This document shows, one piece after another, positions 1 to 9,600 of a DNA stretch of 64,000 nt. The notes below the pieces were generated by a model. It saw only the letters and a program-made list of their open reading frames with translations. It was not told the DNA's origin and ran no database searches. Source of the DNA: Algiphilus sp965216485 (GTDB taxonomy: Bacteria > Pseudomonadota > Gammaproteobacteria > Nevskiales > Nevskiaceae); the NCBI RefSeq assembly GCF_965216485.1, contig NZ_OZ244162.1, positions 2,976,001-3,040,000 on the forward strand, given 5' to 3'. The position numbers and the translations under genes are program-made. How positions within the stretch are numbered: the first letter of the stretch is position 1; every line of letters starts with the position of its first letter.

Positions 1-178
1 CAACCGGCCCGGCTGGGAAGCGGTACCGGCGGTGGCCGCACAACGCGTCTACCCGATCACCGAGGCCCATCTCGGCCGCCCTGGTCCACGACTGGTCGAG
101 GGCTACCGCCGCCTCCGCGAGATCATCGAGCACATCCGGGCGGAAGATCCTCAGTCCGTGCCGAGAAACAGCTCATAG
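1..178 (+). CDS. C-terminal end of a BtuF-like periplasmic substrate-binding protein (partial)
   Basis: Only the last 58 codons are visible; the gene enters from the left edge and stops at TAG 176-178. The frame reads NRPGWEAVPAVAAQRVYPIT..., with RPGPRLVEGYRRL a little further on. That pattern (PGW..lPAV..gRVY.i followed by RPGPRLVeG) is typical of the C-terminal lobe of PF01497 metal-chelate/cobalamin binding proteins such as BtuF. Family knowledge suggests a periplasmic component of a vitamin B12 or siderophore ABC importer, but ligand and partner genes lie outside the window. Its 3' end overlaps the 3' end of the convergent ilvA by 28 bp. Confidence 0.6.
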   Translation, partial: NRPGWEAVPAVAAQRVYPITEAHLGRPGPRLVEGYRRLREIIEHIRAEDPQSVPRNSS

Positions 179-1710
179 GCCGCGTTGCCGGTTTCCTCCC
201 ACCAGGGATAGCCTGTACTGTCCAGACGGCTGCGACAGGCGCGCAGTTCGCCGCGCGGCACCTGCAACCCAAGCAGCACGCGGCCATGCGCGGAACCGTG
301 ATTGCGGTAGTGGAACAGCGACACGTTCCACTGTGCCCCCAGCTTCTTGAGGAAGGCCAGCAGCGCGCCCGGCCGCTCCGGGAATTCCACCCGGAACAGA
401 CGCTCGTCGCGCAGCCCGGGTGAGCGTCCGCCCACCATGTAGCGGATATGCACCTTCGCCATTTCGTCGGCGCTGAGATCCACCACGGCGTAGCCCTGGG
501 CACGCAGATGCGCGACCACCTCGGCGGCTTCCTGCAGCCCGCCCGATACGCGCACCCCGACAAAGATGTGCGCCGCCGTGGCGTCCGCATAGCGGTAGTT
601 GAACTCGGTAATGCCGTGCCGACCCAGATCCTGGCAGAAGCGCCGAAAGGCACCAGGCTGCTCGGGGATGGTGACCGCCAGCAAGGCCTCGGTGTGGTCA
701 CCCAACTCGGCGCGCTCGGCGATATGGCGCAGCCGGTCGAAATTGACGTTCGCCCCCGAGACGATCGCGCACCAGCGCTGGCCGGACGCGCCCTGCTCGA
801 TGGCCCAGCGCTTGGCGCCGGCCACCGCCAGCGCGCCGGCAGGCTCCGGCAGGCTGCGGTGGTCATAGAAGACGTCGCGCACCGCCGCGCAGATCTCGTC
901 GGTGGTGACGGTGAGCATGGCATCCACGGTCAGCCGCGCCACCCGGAAGGTTTCCTTGCCAGCCTGGCGCACGGCCACCCCGTCGGCAAAGAGCCCAACC
1001 TGGGCCAGCTTGACCCGCCGGCCCGCAGCCAGGGCGCGCCCCATGCAGTCCGAATCCTCGGGCTCCACACCAATCACCCGCGTCTGCGGCGACACGGCCT
1101 TGATGTAGGCCGCCACCCCCGCCAACAGGCCACCACCACCGACGCAGACGAAGACCGCGTCCAACGGCCCCTCGTCCTGTGCTGCTACCTGCTCCAGGAT
1201 CTCCCGACCGATGGTGCCCTGACCGGCAATCACCAGCGGGTCGTCGTAGGGCGGGATGTAAGTGGCACCGCGCGCATCGACGATCTCGGCGGCATGCGTG
1301 GAAGCCTCGTCGTAGGTATCGCCGTGCAAGACCACCTTGCCGCCGAAGCTGCGCACGGCATCGACCTTGATGGCCGGGGTGGTGCGCGGCATCACAATCC
1401 AGGAGGGACAGCTCAGGGTACGTGCCGCCAGCGCCACGCCCTGGGCGTGGTTGCCCGCCGAGGCACACACGACGCCGCGCGCGCGCTCGGCCTCGGACAA
1501 ATGCACCATGCGATTGAAGGCACCGCGCAACTTGAAGGAATGCACCGGCTGCAAGTCCTCGCGCTTGAGCAGCAGGTGATTGCCGATGCGCGTCGACAGC
1601 CGTTCGGCATGGGCCAGAGGCGTGCGCTCCGCCACGTCGTAGACGCGCGCGGCCTCGATCCGCTTGCGGTAGCGGGCGAGCAGTCGGCTTGCGTCATCGC
1701 GTTGCGGCAC
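151..1710 (-). CDS. ilvA: Threonine ammonia-lyase, biosynthetic (IlvA)
   Basis: Deaminates threonine to 2-oxobutanoate, the first committed step of isoleucine synthesis; PLP enzyme, cytoplasmic. The 519-residue protein has the fold-type II PLP domain at roughly residues 10-320, with the PLP lysine K60 in HSFKLRGAFNRM and the phosphate-binding glycine run in VCVGGGGLLAGV. Two ACT-like regulatory domains follow (about 330-510), the arrangement of the isoleucine-feedback-inhibited biosynthetic form of about 510-520 residues. I chose the GTG at 1710 because AAGGAG lies 5 bp upstream and the protein then begins as IlvA proteins do (LLARYRKRIEAARVYDVA). A longer ATG frame from 1767 has no such support. 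Divergent from proC, 93 bp apart; not in an ilv operon here. Confidence 0.95.
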   Translation of the reverse strand: MPQRDDASRLLARYRKRIEAARVYDVAERTPLAHAERLSTRIGNHLLLKREDLQPVHSFKLRGAFNRMVHLSEAERARGVVCASAGNHAQGVALAARTLSCPSWIVMPRTTPAIKVDAVRSFGGKVVLHGDTYDEASTHAAEIVDARGATYIPPYDDPLVIAGQGTIGREILEQVAAQDEGPLDAVFVCVGGGGLLAGVAAYIKAVSPQTRVIGVEPEDSDCMGRALAAGRRVKLAQVGLFADGVAVRQAGKETFRVARLTVDAMLTVTTDEICAAVRDVFYDHRSLPEPAGALAVAGAKRWAIEQGASGQRWCAIVSGANVNFDRLRHIAERAELGDHTEALLAVTIPEQPGAFRRFCQDLGRHGITEFNYRYADATAAHIFVGVRVSGGLQEAAEVVAHLRAQGYAVVDLSADEMAKVHIRYMVGGRSPGLRDERLFRVEFPERPGALLAFLKKLGAQWNVSLFHYRNHGSAHGRVLLGLQVPRGELRACRSRLDSTGYPWWEETGNAAYELFLGTD

Positions 1711-1803
1711 GTCGTCTCCTTGGCGGGGTCTGCGCTGTCTGCACCGAGACAAGCCGGCGATTATCATGCATTTTCCGCATTCGCCTTTTCAGGCCCGGAG
1801 TTC

Positions 1804-2622
1804 ATGCGACGTCTTCCCATTCATTTTCTCGGCGGCGGCAACATGGCTGACGCCCTCATCGGCGGCCTGATCGCCGCCGGGCACGACGCCGGCTGCATCG
1901 TGGTCACGGAGCCTGATGCGGCGCGCGCCGACGCGCTGCGCGCGCAGCATGGCGTGCGCACCCAGGCACCGGGCGAGGCCATTGCCGAGGCGGCCGTAGT
2001 GGTGCTCGCGGTCAAACCGCAGCAGGCCGAGGCGGCCCTAGCCGCCACCCGGGTGCCAGCCTCCTGCCTGCTGATTTCCATTGCCGCCGGGCTGCGTTGC
2101 GACTGGCTGCAGCAGCAGCTGCCCGATGGCGTACGCGTGGTGCGCAGCATGCCCAATACCCCCGCGCGGCTGGGCGCGGGGGTCACCGGTCTGTGGGCGG
2201 ATACCGCAGTGGACGAGGCCGCGCGCGCGCAGGCGGACTACGTGCTCGGCGCCGCCGGCACTACGGTCTGGCTGCAGGACGAGGGCGATATCAACGCGGT
2301 CACGGCGCTGTCCGGCTCGGGTCCGGCCTACGTCTTTGCCTTGGGCGAGGCCATGGCGCAGGCTGGCGAGGCGCTTGGGCTGCCGCGTGACACCGCCGAG
2401 ACACTGGCCCGCCAGACCCTGATCGGCGCCGGTCGCTTGCTCGCCGAGGACGACGCCTCCCCCGGCACGCTTCGCGCCCGTGTAACCTCCAAGGGTGGCA
2501 CGACTGCGGCCGCGCTCGACGTGCTCGAAGAAGGCGACCTTGCCGGCCTGGTGTCACGGGCCATGGTCGCCGCCGAGGCGCGCGCCCGCGAGCTGTCCGC
2601 TCCCCCCTCCTCCGCAAGCTGA
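1804..2622 (+). CDS. proC: Pyrroline-5-carboxylate reductase
   Basis: Last step of proline synthesis, NAD(P)H reduction of pyrroline-5-carboxylate. The 272-residue product starts with a Rossmann motif (FLGGGNMADALIGGL, residues about 8-22) and carries the family signature near the C-terminal dimerisation domain (ALSGSGPAYVF, about 163-173, and TSKGGTTAAALDVLEEG). Length matches the usual 265-280. ATG 1804 is preceded by GGAG. It heads a same-strand block proC-yggT-metX-metW-DUF4426, with only 5 bp to yggT, the order known from Pseudomonas, so co-transcription is likely. The usual upstream yggS neighbour is absent and ilvA stands there instead. Confidence 0.96.
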   Translation: MRRLPIHFLGGGNMADALIGGLIAAGHDAGCIVVTEPDAARADALRAQHGVRTQAPGEAIAEAAVVVLAVKPQQAEAALAATRVPASCLLISIAAGLRCDWLQQQLPDGVRVVRSMPNTPARLGAGVTGLWADTAVDEAARAQADYVLGAAGTTVWLQDEGDINAVTALSGSGPAYVFALGEAMAQAGEALGLPRDTAETLARQTLIGAGRLLAEDDASPGTLRARVTSKGGTTAAALDVLEEGDLAGLVSRAMVAAEARARELSAPPSSAS

Positions 2623-2627
2623 CCGGC

Positions 2628-3185
2628 ATGAGTTCGAATTTCGACAACGCCCTGTTCTTTCTGGTGTCGACCCTGTTCAAGCTGGCGATGTGGGTCGTCA
2701 TCCTGCGCATCGCACTGCAGTTGGTGCGCGCCGATTTCTACAACCCGGTATCGCAGCTCGTATGGCGGCTGACGCAGCCCGTGGTCGGCCCCGTGGCGCG
2801 CGTGATTCCGCGCTACCAGCGCTGGGACCTCGCCAGTCTGGCCGTGCTCTATGTGCTGGCCTTGCTCTATATCCAGGCGGTCTTTGCCATCCTCTCGTAC
2901 CGCATCGCCTTCCTGCACACGCTGTGGCTGGCCGTGCTCATCGGGCTGTCGCTGACCCTGATGCTGATGACCTTCAGCATCTTCGTGCAGGCCATTCTTT
3001 CCTGGCTGGGACCGGGCGTGAACAATCGCGCCGGCAGCGTGCTGTGGAGCCTCAACGAGCCCCTGCTCAGCCGGCTGCGCCGTGTCATTCCACCCATCAG
3101 CGGCATCGATCTCTCCCCTCTGGCGGCGATTCTGCTTCTGCAGGTGCTGTACTACCTGCTGCCGCTGCATCCGGTACTGCGCTAA
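2628..3185 (+). CDS. YggT family integral membrane protein
   Basis: 185 residues with two tandem YGGT repeats. Each has two hydrophobic helices joined by a segment resembling the family pattern R..l.lv.ad..NP.sqlvwrlTqPvv.P.rr.iP; the first copy is at about residues 25-75 (RADFYNPVSQLVWRLTQPV) and the second at about 115-170 (ends RVIPPISGIDLSPL). Inner-membrane protein. The family is linked to proC and yggS by genomic neighbourhood, with reported roles in osmotic or K+ homeostasis and in thylakoid or FtsZ organisation in plastid relatives, but no settled biochemical function. It lies between proC (5 bp) and metX (2 bp) in a tight operon. Confidence 0.9.
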   Translation: MSSNFDNALFFLVSTLFKLAMWVVILRIALQLVRADFYNPVSQLVWRLTQPVVGPVARVIPRYQRWDLASLAVLYVLALLYIQAVFAILSYRIAFLHTLWLAVLIGLSLTLMLMTFSIFVQAILSWLGPGVNNRAGSVLWSLNEPLLSRLRRVIPPISGIDLSPLAAILLLQVLYYLLPLHPVLR

Positions 3186-3187
3186 TC

Positions 3188-4339
3188 GTGAGCAAACCCC
3201 TATTCGGTAACGCCTCGGTCGGTATCGTCACGCCGGAGATTCTCCACTTCGATCAAGCGATCCGTCTTGAGTGCGGTCGCCAGCTCAATCAGTTCGATCT
3301 CGCGGTGGAAACCTACGGCACGCTGAATGCCGATCGCAGCAACGCTGTGCTGGTGTGCCATGCGCTATCCGGCGACCACCACGCTGCCGGCTATCACAGC
3401 GCCGAGGACCGCAAGCCCGGCTGGTGGGATTCCTGCATCGGGCCCGGCAAGCCAATCGACACCAACCGCCTCTTCGTCGTCAGCCTCAACAACCTCGGTG
3501 GCTGCGCGGGATCGAGCGGCCCGGCCAGCATCAATCCGGAGACCGGTACGTACTGGGGTTCGGATTTCCCGATGGTCACGGTGCGCGACTGGGTGCGCGC
3601 CCAGGCGATGCTCGCCGACCGTCTGGGTATCGAGCGCTGGGCGGCCTGCGTCGGCGGCAGCCTGGGCGGCATGCAGGTGATGCAGTGGGCCATCGACGAG
3701 CCCGAGCGCGTCGGCCACGCCGTCATCATTGCCGCCACCCCCAAGCTGTCGGCACAGAACATCGCCTTCAACGAGATCGCGCGTCAGGCCATCTTCTCGG
3801 ACCCCGACTTCCACTCCGGTCGCTATCTGGAGCAGGGCGTCACACCCGAACGCGGCCTGCGGCTGGCGCGCATGCTCGGCCATATCACCTACCTGTCCGA
3901 CGAAGCCATGCGCGAGAAGTTCGGTCGCATGCGTCGTTCGGACATTCTCGGCTACGACTTTGATGTGGAGTTCGAGGTCGAAAGCTATCTGCGCTACCAG
4001 GGGCAGCAATTCGTGTCGCGCTTCGACGCCAACACCTATCTGCTCATGACCAAGGCGCTGGACTACTTCGACCCCGCCGCCGAGTACGGCGGCGACCTTG
4101 CGGCCGCCATGGAACGCGTGCAGTGCCGTTCACTGGTCATCGCCTTCGAGGCCGATTGGCGCTTCTCGCCGGAGCGTTCGCGCGAAATCGTTCACGCCCT
4201 GGTGGCCGCCCGCAAGCCGGTGGCCTACGTCTCGGTCCCGTCCAGCCTCGGTCACGACGACTTCCTCATGCCGATACCGTACTACCACCGTGTGTTGGGC
4301 GATTATCTGGCGCGGGTGGCGCGACAGCATGGAACCTGA
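3188..4339 (+). CDS. metX: Homoserine O-acyltransferase MetX (probably succinyl type)
   Basis: Acylates homoserine at the start of methionine synthesis. The 383-residue alpha/beta hydrolase has the nucleophile elbow GGSLGGMQ with Ser158, the acid in FEADWRFS and the catalytic His in SSLGHDDFL. The segment SGDHHAAGYH followed by WWDSCIGPGKPIDT is the form seen in Pseudomonas MetX proteins, which use succinyl-CoA, whereas acetyl-type enzymes usually read TGDSHV here. The succinyl assignment is therefore inference from motif resemblance. GTG 3188 gives the normal N-terminus (SKPLFGNASVGIV), 2 bp after yggT; the longer open frame runs back into proC and is not real. The 3' end overlaps the proposed metW start by 11 bp, indicating coupling. 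Confidence 0.93.
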   Translation: MSKPLFGNASVGIVTPEILHFDQAIRLECGRQLNQFDLAVETYGTLNADRSNAVLVCHALSGDHHAAGYHSAEDRKPGWWDSCIGPGKPIDTNRLFVVSLNNLGGCAGSSGPASINPETGTYWGSDFPMVTVRDWVRAQAMLADRLGIERWAACVGGSLGGMQVMQWAIDEPERVGHAVIIAATPKLSAQNIAFNEIARQAIFSDPDFHSGRYLEQGVTPERGLRLARMLGHITYLSDEAMREKFGRMRRSDILGYDFDVEFEVESYLRYQGQQFVSRFDANTYLLMTKALDYFDPAAEYGGDLAAAMERVQCRSLVIAFEADWRFSPERSREIVHALVAARKPVAYVSVPSSLGHDDFLMPIPYYHRVLGDYLARVARQHGT

Positions 4340-4970
4340 GGTCATGAACGTGCATCCACCGGAGCGCCTGCGCCCGGACTTGTCGCTGATCAGCGACTGG
4401 ATTCCGCCCGAGACCCACATTCTGGATCTCGGCTGTGGCGAAGGGGCCCTGCTCGCCTACCTGCACGAGGAGCGCGGGGTGACCGGTTACGGCCTGGAGA
4501 TCGACGAAGACGAAATCGCGGCTGCCGTGGCGCGCGGCGTCAACGTGATTCAGGGTGACGTGGACGACGGTCTGCAGCAGTTTGCCACCGGCAGTTTCGA
4601 CTTCGTGGTCATGACACAGGCGCTGCAAGCCTTGCAGCGGCCGGATCTCGCCATTGGCGAGATGCTGCGCGTGGGGCGCACCGCCATCGTCACCTTCCCG
4701 AATTTCGGTCACTGGATGGCGCGTATCGACGTAATGGGCGGGCGCATGCCGCGCACGCGCACCATGCCGGACAACTGGTACGACAGCGACAACATCCATC
4801 TGTGCACGGTGCGCGACTTCGAGGCGCTCTGCCAGGACAACGGCTGGCGCATCACCCGCCGCAACCTGCTCAACCATGACCACCAGGACGGCTGGCTGCA
4901 GCGCGTCTCGCCCAATCTCTTCACCGAAATCGCGGTGTACATGCTGGAATCGGAGCAACGCAGCAAATGA
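4329..4970 (+). CDS. metW: Methionine biosynthesis protein MetW (methyltransferase fold)
   Basis: Small class I SAM-methyltransferase-fold protein; motif I is LDLGCGEGALLAYL near residues 32-45 and motif II-like acidic residues follow (GLEIDEDEI). The sequence RLRPDLSLISDWI.P at the N-terminus and NWYDSDNIHLCTVRDFE in the middle are MetW hallmarks. In Pseudomonas and relatives MetW works with MetX and is needed for full homoserine acyltransferase activity; a methyl transfer by MetW itself is not established. Start is ambiguous: ATG 4329 overlaps metX by 11 bp, while ATG 4344 gives a shorter N-terminus (MNVHPPERLRPD) but its GAGG lies only 2 bp away. Followed by DUF4426 with an ATGA overlap. 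Confidence 0.93.
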   Translation: MEPEVMNVHPPERLRPDLSLISDWIPPETHILDLGCGEGALLAYLHEERGVTGYGLEIDEDEIAAAVARGVNVIQGDVDDGLQQFATGSFDFVVMTQALQALQRPDLAIGEMLRVGRTAIVTFPNFGHWMARIDVMGGRMPRTRTMPDNWYDSDNIHLCTVRDFEALCQDNGWRITRRNLLNHDHQDGWLQRVSPNLFTEIAVYMLESEQRSK

Positions 4971-5446
4971 CGATTCAACACATCCTCGCTTCTGCCCTCC
5001 TTCGCGCCTGCCTGGCCACGGCCCTCGTCCTTGGAAGCAGCACAGCCTGGGCGCAGGAACAGGGTGGACAGTTCGTGACGCGCGGCGACATCACCGTGCA
5101 CTACGCCGCCATCAATACCACCGACATACCCGCAGCCACCGCCACTGCGCTTGGCATCACACGCAGTGGGGGTCAGGCCATTCTTGTGCTTAACGGGCAA
5201 CGCCCCGACGACGATGGCGCACTGCAGAGCATCCCGCTGCAGGCCGAGGGCAGCATCGAGAATCTAGTGGGGCAATCCAAAGCCTTCGAGCCGCGCACCG
5301 TGCAGGAAGCCGGTACGTGGTATCTGATCGCGCCCTTCCGCATTGCCGACGGGGAACAGCTCCGCTTCGATGTTGAAGTGCGCGCCGAAGGCGCGAACGG
5401 CATCATCCCCGTCCGCTTCCAGCAGGCTTTCTACCGCCCGCGCTAG
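4967..5446 (+). CDS. DUF4426 domain exported protein
   Basis: 159 residues with a signal peptide (residues about 1-29, hydrophobic core ACLATALVLGSS, cleavage after AWA) and then a compact beta-rich domain starting GGQFVTRGDITVHYAAINTT, which is the DUF4426 pattern. Periplasmic, function unknown. In Pseudomonas the same family sits directly after metX-metW, so the linkage is conserved, but no role in methionine synthesis has been shown. Its start overlaps the metW stop by 4 bp (ATGA). Its TAG and the stop of the convergent diguanylate cyclase gene share the palindrome CTAG at 5443-5446, leaving no room for a terminator between the two genes. Confidence 0.88.
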   Translation: MTIQHILASALLRACLATALVLGSSTAWAQEQGGQFVTRGDITVHYAAINTTDIPAATATALGITRSGGQAILVLNGQRPDDDGALQSIPLQAEGSIENLVGQSKAFEPRTVQEAGTWYLIAPFRIADGEQLRFDVEVRAEGANGIIPVRFQQAFYRPR

Positions 5447-6477
5447 GACGCGCGTTCGGAGGTGTCGGCCGTGTGTGCCAAGCAGACGCGGCCCTTGCCG
5501 CCGTGCTTGGCCTGATACATGGCACGGTCCCCGGCTGCCATGAGTCGATCGGCACTGCTGCCGTCGGCATCGCCATAAGCCACCCCTGCGCTGGCCCCGA
5601 TCTGCGCCTGCACCATGGCGCCATCGAGTGACAAGCGAAAGGGCTGTGCCAGCGCCTGTACCACTACGGTCGCCTGGCGCTCGGGGATATTGCGGTGCGC
5701 ACGGTCGATGCCCGTCATCAGCACGGCGAATTCGTCACCGCCAAGGCGGGCCACCACATCGTCTTCGCGAAAGGCACGGCGTAGCCGTCCGGCCACCGCA
5801 CACAGCAGCGCATCGCCGGCAGCATGCCCGTACGTGTCATTGACCGCCTTAAAGCCATCGAGATCAATGTAGATCAGGGCCACGGTCTCGGGCTGGGCAG
5901 CCAGTGCCTGCTCCAGCATCTGGTAGAAGTGGGTGCGGTTGGGGAGATCGGTGAGCGGATCGTGATGCGCCTGATGCAGCGCCCGCGCCTCGGCCCGCTT
6001 GCGCTCAGCGACCTCCTGCTGCAGGCGATCGTTGTACAGCTCCACCTGGCGCAGCAGGCGCTGCATCTCCCCGCGTGCCCGATAGAGGTCGAGAAAGGCC
6101 CGCACCTTGGCCAGCAGCACGGTTTCGTTGATCGGCTTGACCAGATAGTCCACCGCCCCCAGGCGGTAGCCCTGCAAGTGATCCAGGTCATCCGTGTGGT
6201 TGGCGGTCACGAAGATGACCGGCGTATCGGACAGATCGCCCTGTCCGGACAACAGTTCCGCGACTTCGAAGCCGTCCATGCCCGGCATCTGCACGTCGAG
6301 CAGAATCAGGGCGAAGGGCTGGTCCAGACAGGCGGACAGGGCCTCCTCCCCCGAAGCGGCTTCGACGATATCCGCGTCGACGCGCGACAGCAGACGCCGC
6401 ATCGCGAGGCGGTTGGCGCGTATGTCGTCCACCAGCAGGATGCGGGGCTGGTCCGGCTGCGACGGGGTCGGGGTCAC
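5443..6477 (-). CDS. Response regulator with GGDEF diguanylate cyclase output
   Basis: 344 residues: an N-terminal receiver (about 10-130; ILLVDD at the start, phospho-acceptor Asp in LILLDVQMPGMDG, Lys in VKPIN), a short helical linker (about 130-170) and a GGDEF domain (about 175-335). The active-site loop is RLGGDEFAVL, so synthesis of cyclic di-GMP is expected. The inhibitory I-site RxxD is present (REDD, five residues before GGDEF), implying product inhibition. GTG 6477 is chosen because AAGGA lies 8 bp upstream and the protein then starts just before the receiver; an in-frame ATG at 6639 would overlap the kinase gene. It is the last gene of a minus-strand run behind the hybrid kinase (130 bp gap), so that kinase is its likely phosphodonor (inference). 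Confidence 0.93.
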   Translation of the reverse strand: MTPTPSQPDQPRILLVDDIRANRLAMRRLLSRVDADIVEAASGEEALSACLDQPFALILLDVQMPGMDGFEVAELLSGQGDLSDTPVIFVTANHTDDLDHLQGYRLGAVDYLVKPINETVLLAKVRAFLDLYRARGEMQRLLRQVELYNDRLQQEVAERKRAEARALHQAHHDPLTDLPNRTHFYQMLEQALAAQPETVALIYIDLDGFKAVNDTYGHAAGDALLCAVAGRLRRAFREDDVVARLGGDEFAVLMTGIDRAHRNIPERQATVVVQALAQPFRLSLDGAMVQAQIGASAGVAYGDADGSSADRLMAAGDRAMYQAKHGGKGRVCLAHTADTSERAS

Positions 6478-6607
6478 GCGAGGCTTCCTTGCACGCAAGC
6501 GATGGACATGCGCCCACCGTGGCGTAGATGAGCGCGCCAACACGCAGCGCGCCGCTGAACGGCAGATTCGACGGTTTTCTGCGGCATCGCCGTCATGATC
6601 AACGCGA

Positions 6608-9600
6608 TCAGTGCTGGCCGTCGGGTGCCAACCAGGCACGCATCATCGCCACCAGGCGGTCCACATCGACGGGCTTGCTGAGGTAATCGCTGGCGCCGGC
6701 TTCCAGACACTTGTCGCGATCTTCCTCCATGGCCTTCGCGGTCAACGCGATGATCGGCAAATGCGCGCGGGTGGGCATGTCGCGAATGCGGCGCATCGCG
6801 GTGTAACCGTCCATGCCGGGCATCATGATGTCCATCAGCACCAGCTCCACCTCGGCGCCTTCCTCGCTCTGCAGATAGTCGAGGGCACGCTCGGCGTCCT
6901 GCCGCATGACGATGTCGAGTCCGCGTGCACGCAGCGCCTTGGACAAGGCGAATACATTGCGCACGTCATCGTCGACCAGCAGCACACGCCGCCCCTGTAA
7001 CGCCAGCGCCGAACCACCACCGGTGCCGGCAGACGCCATCACCGCCGGCGGGGTGCCAGGTACATTGCGCAGGAAACTCTGCACCTCTTCGAGCAGGCGC
7101 TCCGAGGCCTGCACCCCTTTGATGACAATACTGTCGGCATGACCGCGCAGTCGCCGGGTCTCGTCGTCGCTGAGTTCGCGCCCGGAATAGACAATGACCG
7201 GTGGCGAATGCGCGGCGCGCTCAATCGCATCCAGGACATCGAAACCACTCATATCCGGCAGCCCCAGATCCAGGATCACGCAGTCATAGGGCCCCTCTTC
7301 GCGCAGTGCGCTGATGGCCTCCCCTCCGCTCTCGGCATGGCTGAGCGACACACCGGCCTGACCGGCAAAAAGCTGGGCCACGGCACGGCGCGTGGCGGCA
7401 TCGTCGTCCACCAGCAAGATCTGACGGGGTGTGGCGACACCGAGCAGCCGCGATAGCACCTGGTCCAGTTCCTCTCGTGAGACCGGCTTGCGCAGGAAGC
7501 CAATGGCGTTGCCCCGGACGGCGGCACCGGGATCATCTTCGGCACTGATGAAATGCAGCGGGATGGCGGCGGTTGCGGCGTCCTGCCGCAGCCGCTCGGC
7601 CACGGCATAGCCATCCATGTCCGGCAGGCCCACATCGAGCACGATGCCCTGGGGGCGATGCTGTCGTGCCTGCTCAAGCGCGTCGCTGCCACGCGCTGCT
7701 GTGAGCACCGAATAGCCGCGATCGCGCGCCATTTCAGCGAGAATGCGCGCGAAATTGCGGTCGTCTTCGACAATCAGCAAGGTTGGCGCGGGTGCAGCGG
7801 AGGCGGGCTGTGTAGAGGCTGGCAACGCGGCTGGCGCCTCATCGGAGGACGCGGCGTCATCAGGCGCTTCGAGCAGCGGCAGTCGCAGGGTGAAGCAGGA
7901 ACCCTCGCCCGGGGTACTGTCGACCTGCAGCGAGCCGCCGAGCAGTTCCGCCAGCCGGCTGGAGATGGCCAGACCGAGACCGGTGCCACCGAAGCGTCGT
8001 GAGGTCGAGCCATCGGCCTGTTCGAAGGCGCGAAATACCCGACTCGCGGTCTCGGCATCCATACCGATGCCAGTGTCTCTGACGCGCACCACCAGCTCGT
8101 CGTCGGTGCAATCCAGCTGCAGGCGCACCGCCCCACGCTCGGTGAACTTGATGGCGTTACCGAGCAGATTCACCACGATTTGCCGCAGCTTGTCGCCATC
8201 CTGATAGATCACCTCGGGAAGATCGCTGCCGATCTCGTGCTCGTAATGCAGCGCCTTCTCATTGGCCAGTGGCGCGAACTGCCGGTGGATGCGCTCGAAA
8301 AAGGCGTGCAGTGGAATACGCTGGCGTTCGGCATCCAGCCGCCCCGCCTCGATCTTGGAAAGATCCAGGATATCGTTGATCAGACGCAGCAGATTGTGTC
8401 CGCTTTCGTACACCACCTGCGCCGACTCGACCTGGTCCGGCGTCAGATTGCCCTCGTCGTTATCGGCCAGCGTGCGCGCCAGGATGAGCAGTGCATTGAG
8501 CGGGGTGCGCAACTCGTGCGACATATTGGCGAGAAACTCGCTCTTGTAGCGTGAGGCGCGCTCGACTTCCTCGCTCTTGCGCTGCAGAGCCTCCGAGGCC
8601 TGCTCCAGCGCGTCGCTGCGCTCCTGCAACTCGCGATTGGCCGCGCGCAGTTCCTGGGCCTGCGCGCGCATCTCCTGTTCGGAGGCCTGCACGCGCTCAC
8701 CCTGTGCCTCGAGCTCGGCAGCCTGCTTGCTGAGCGCCTCATTGGTGGCGCGCAGCTCATTCTGCTGGCGGCGCAGCTCCTCCTCGTTCTCGCGCAAGGT
8801 CAGAGCCTGCTCGCGCGTCTGTTCAAGCAGCTTGCGCGTGCGCAACTCACCGTCCAGGCTGTCCATGGCCAGCGCCAGCACGCGTCGCACCTCCGCCAGC
8901 AGGGCTTCCTGTGCTGCATTGGGGGCTTCCAGGGCCGAGAACTCGAGCACACCCACCACATCCTGGCCCAGATGCAGGGGTTCGATGGCCAGGAAGTGTG
9001 GCCGGATGGACATGGTTCCGGTGACCTGCACACGGGCATCGTCGGGCAATGGTTCGAGGCGCACCGTCCGCGCCGTTCGCAGGCACTCCCCGACGAGGCC
9101 TTCGCCACGGGCGAAACGCCGTCGACCATCTCCCTGCAAGCTGCCATCCGCCCAGTGCGCCACCGCCCAGGCGGCACCGTCGTCGGCGTCGATGCGATAG
9201 AGCACGGCCGACAGCGCACCCAATGGAGCGCACAGATGCGTCAACAGCATCTGGCCGAATTCCTCCCAGGAATCCTGCTGCCCCAGTCGCTCGGTCAGCT
9301 CGGCGACGTGGGCCTTGATCCAGGCCGACTCGCGCGACATGCGGTTGGCATCGCGGAATTGATTCAGCGCGCGCGCGATGTCGCCCACCTCATCCGCCTG
9401 CCCTTGGTAGGCGATAGTGACGGACTCGTCGCCGGCCGCCAATCGCCGCGTGCTGGCCGCCAGCGTCGACATCGGATGGGTCACGCGCGCGTGCGTCAGG
9501 CGCACCACCAGCAGCATTACAAAGAGGGCGCCCACGATGCCGGCCACGACCGTGATCTCGATCGTGCGCAGCCGCTGTCGCGTGCGGGTTTCGCGCCGCT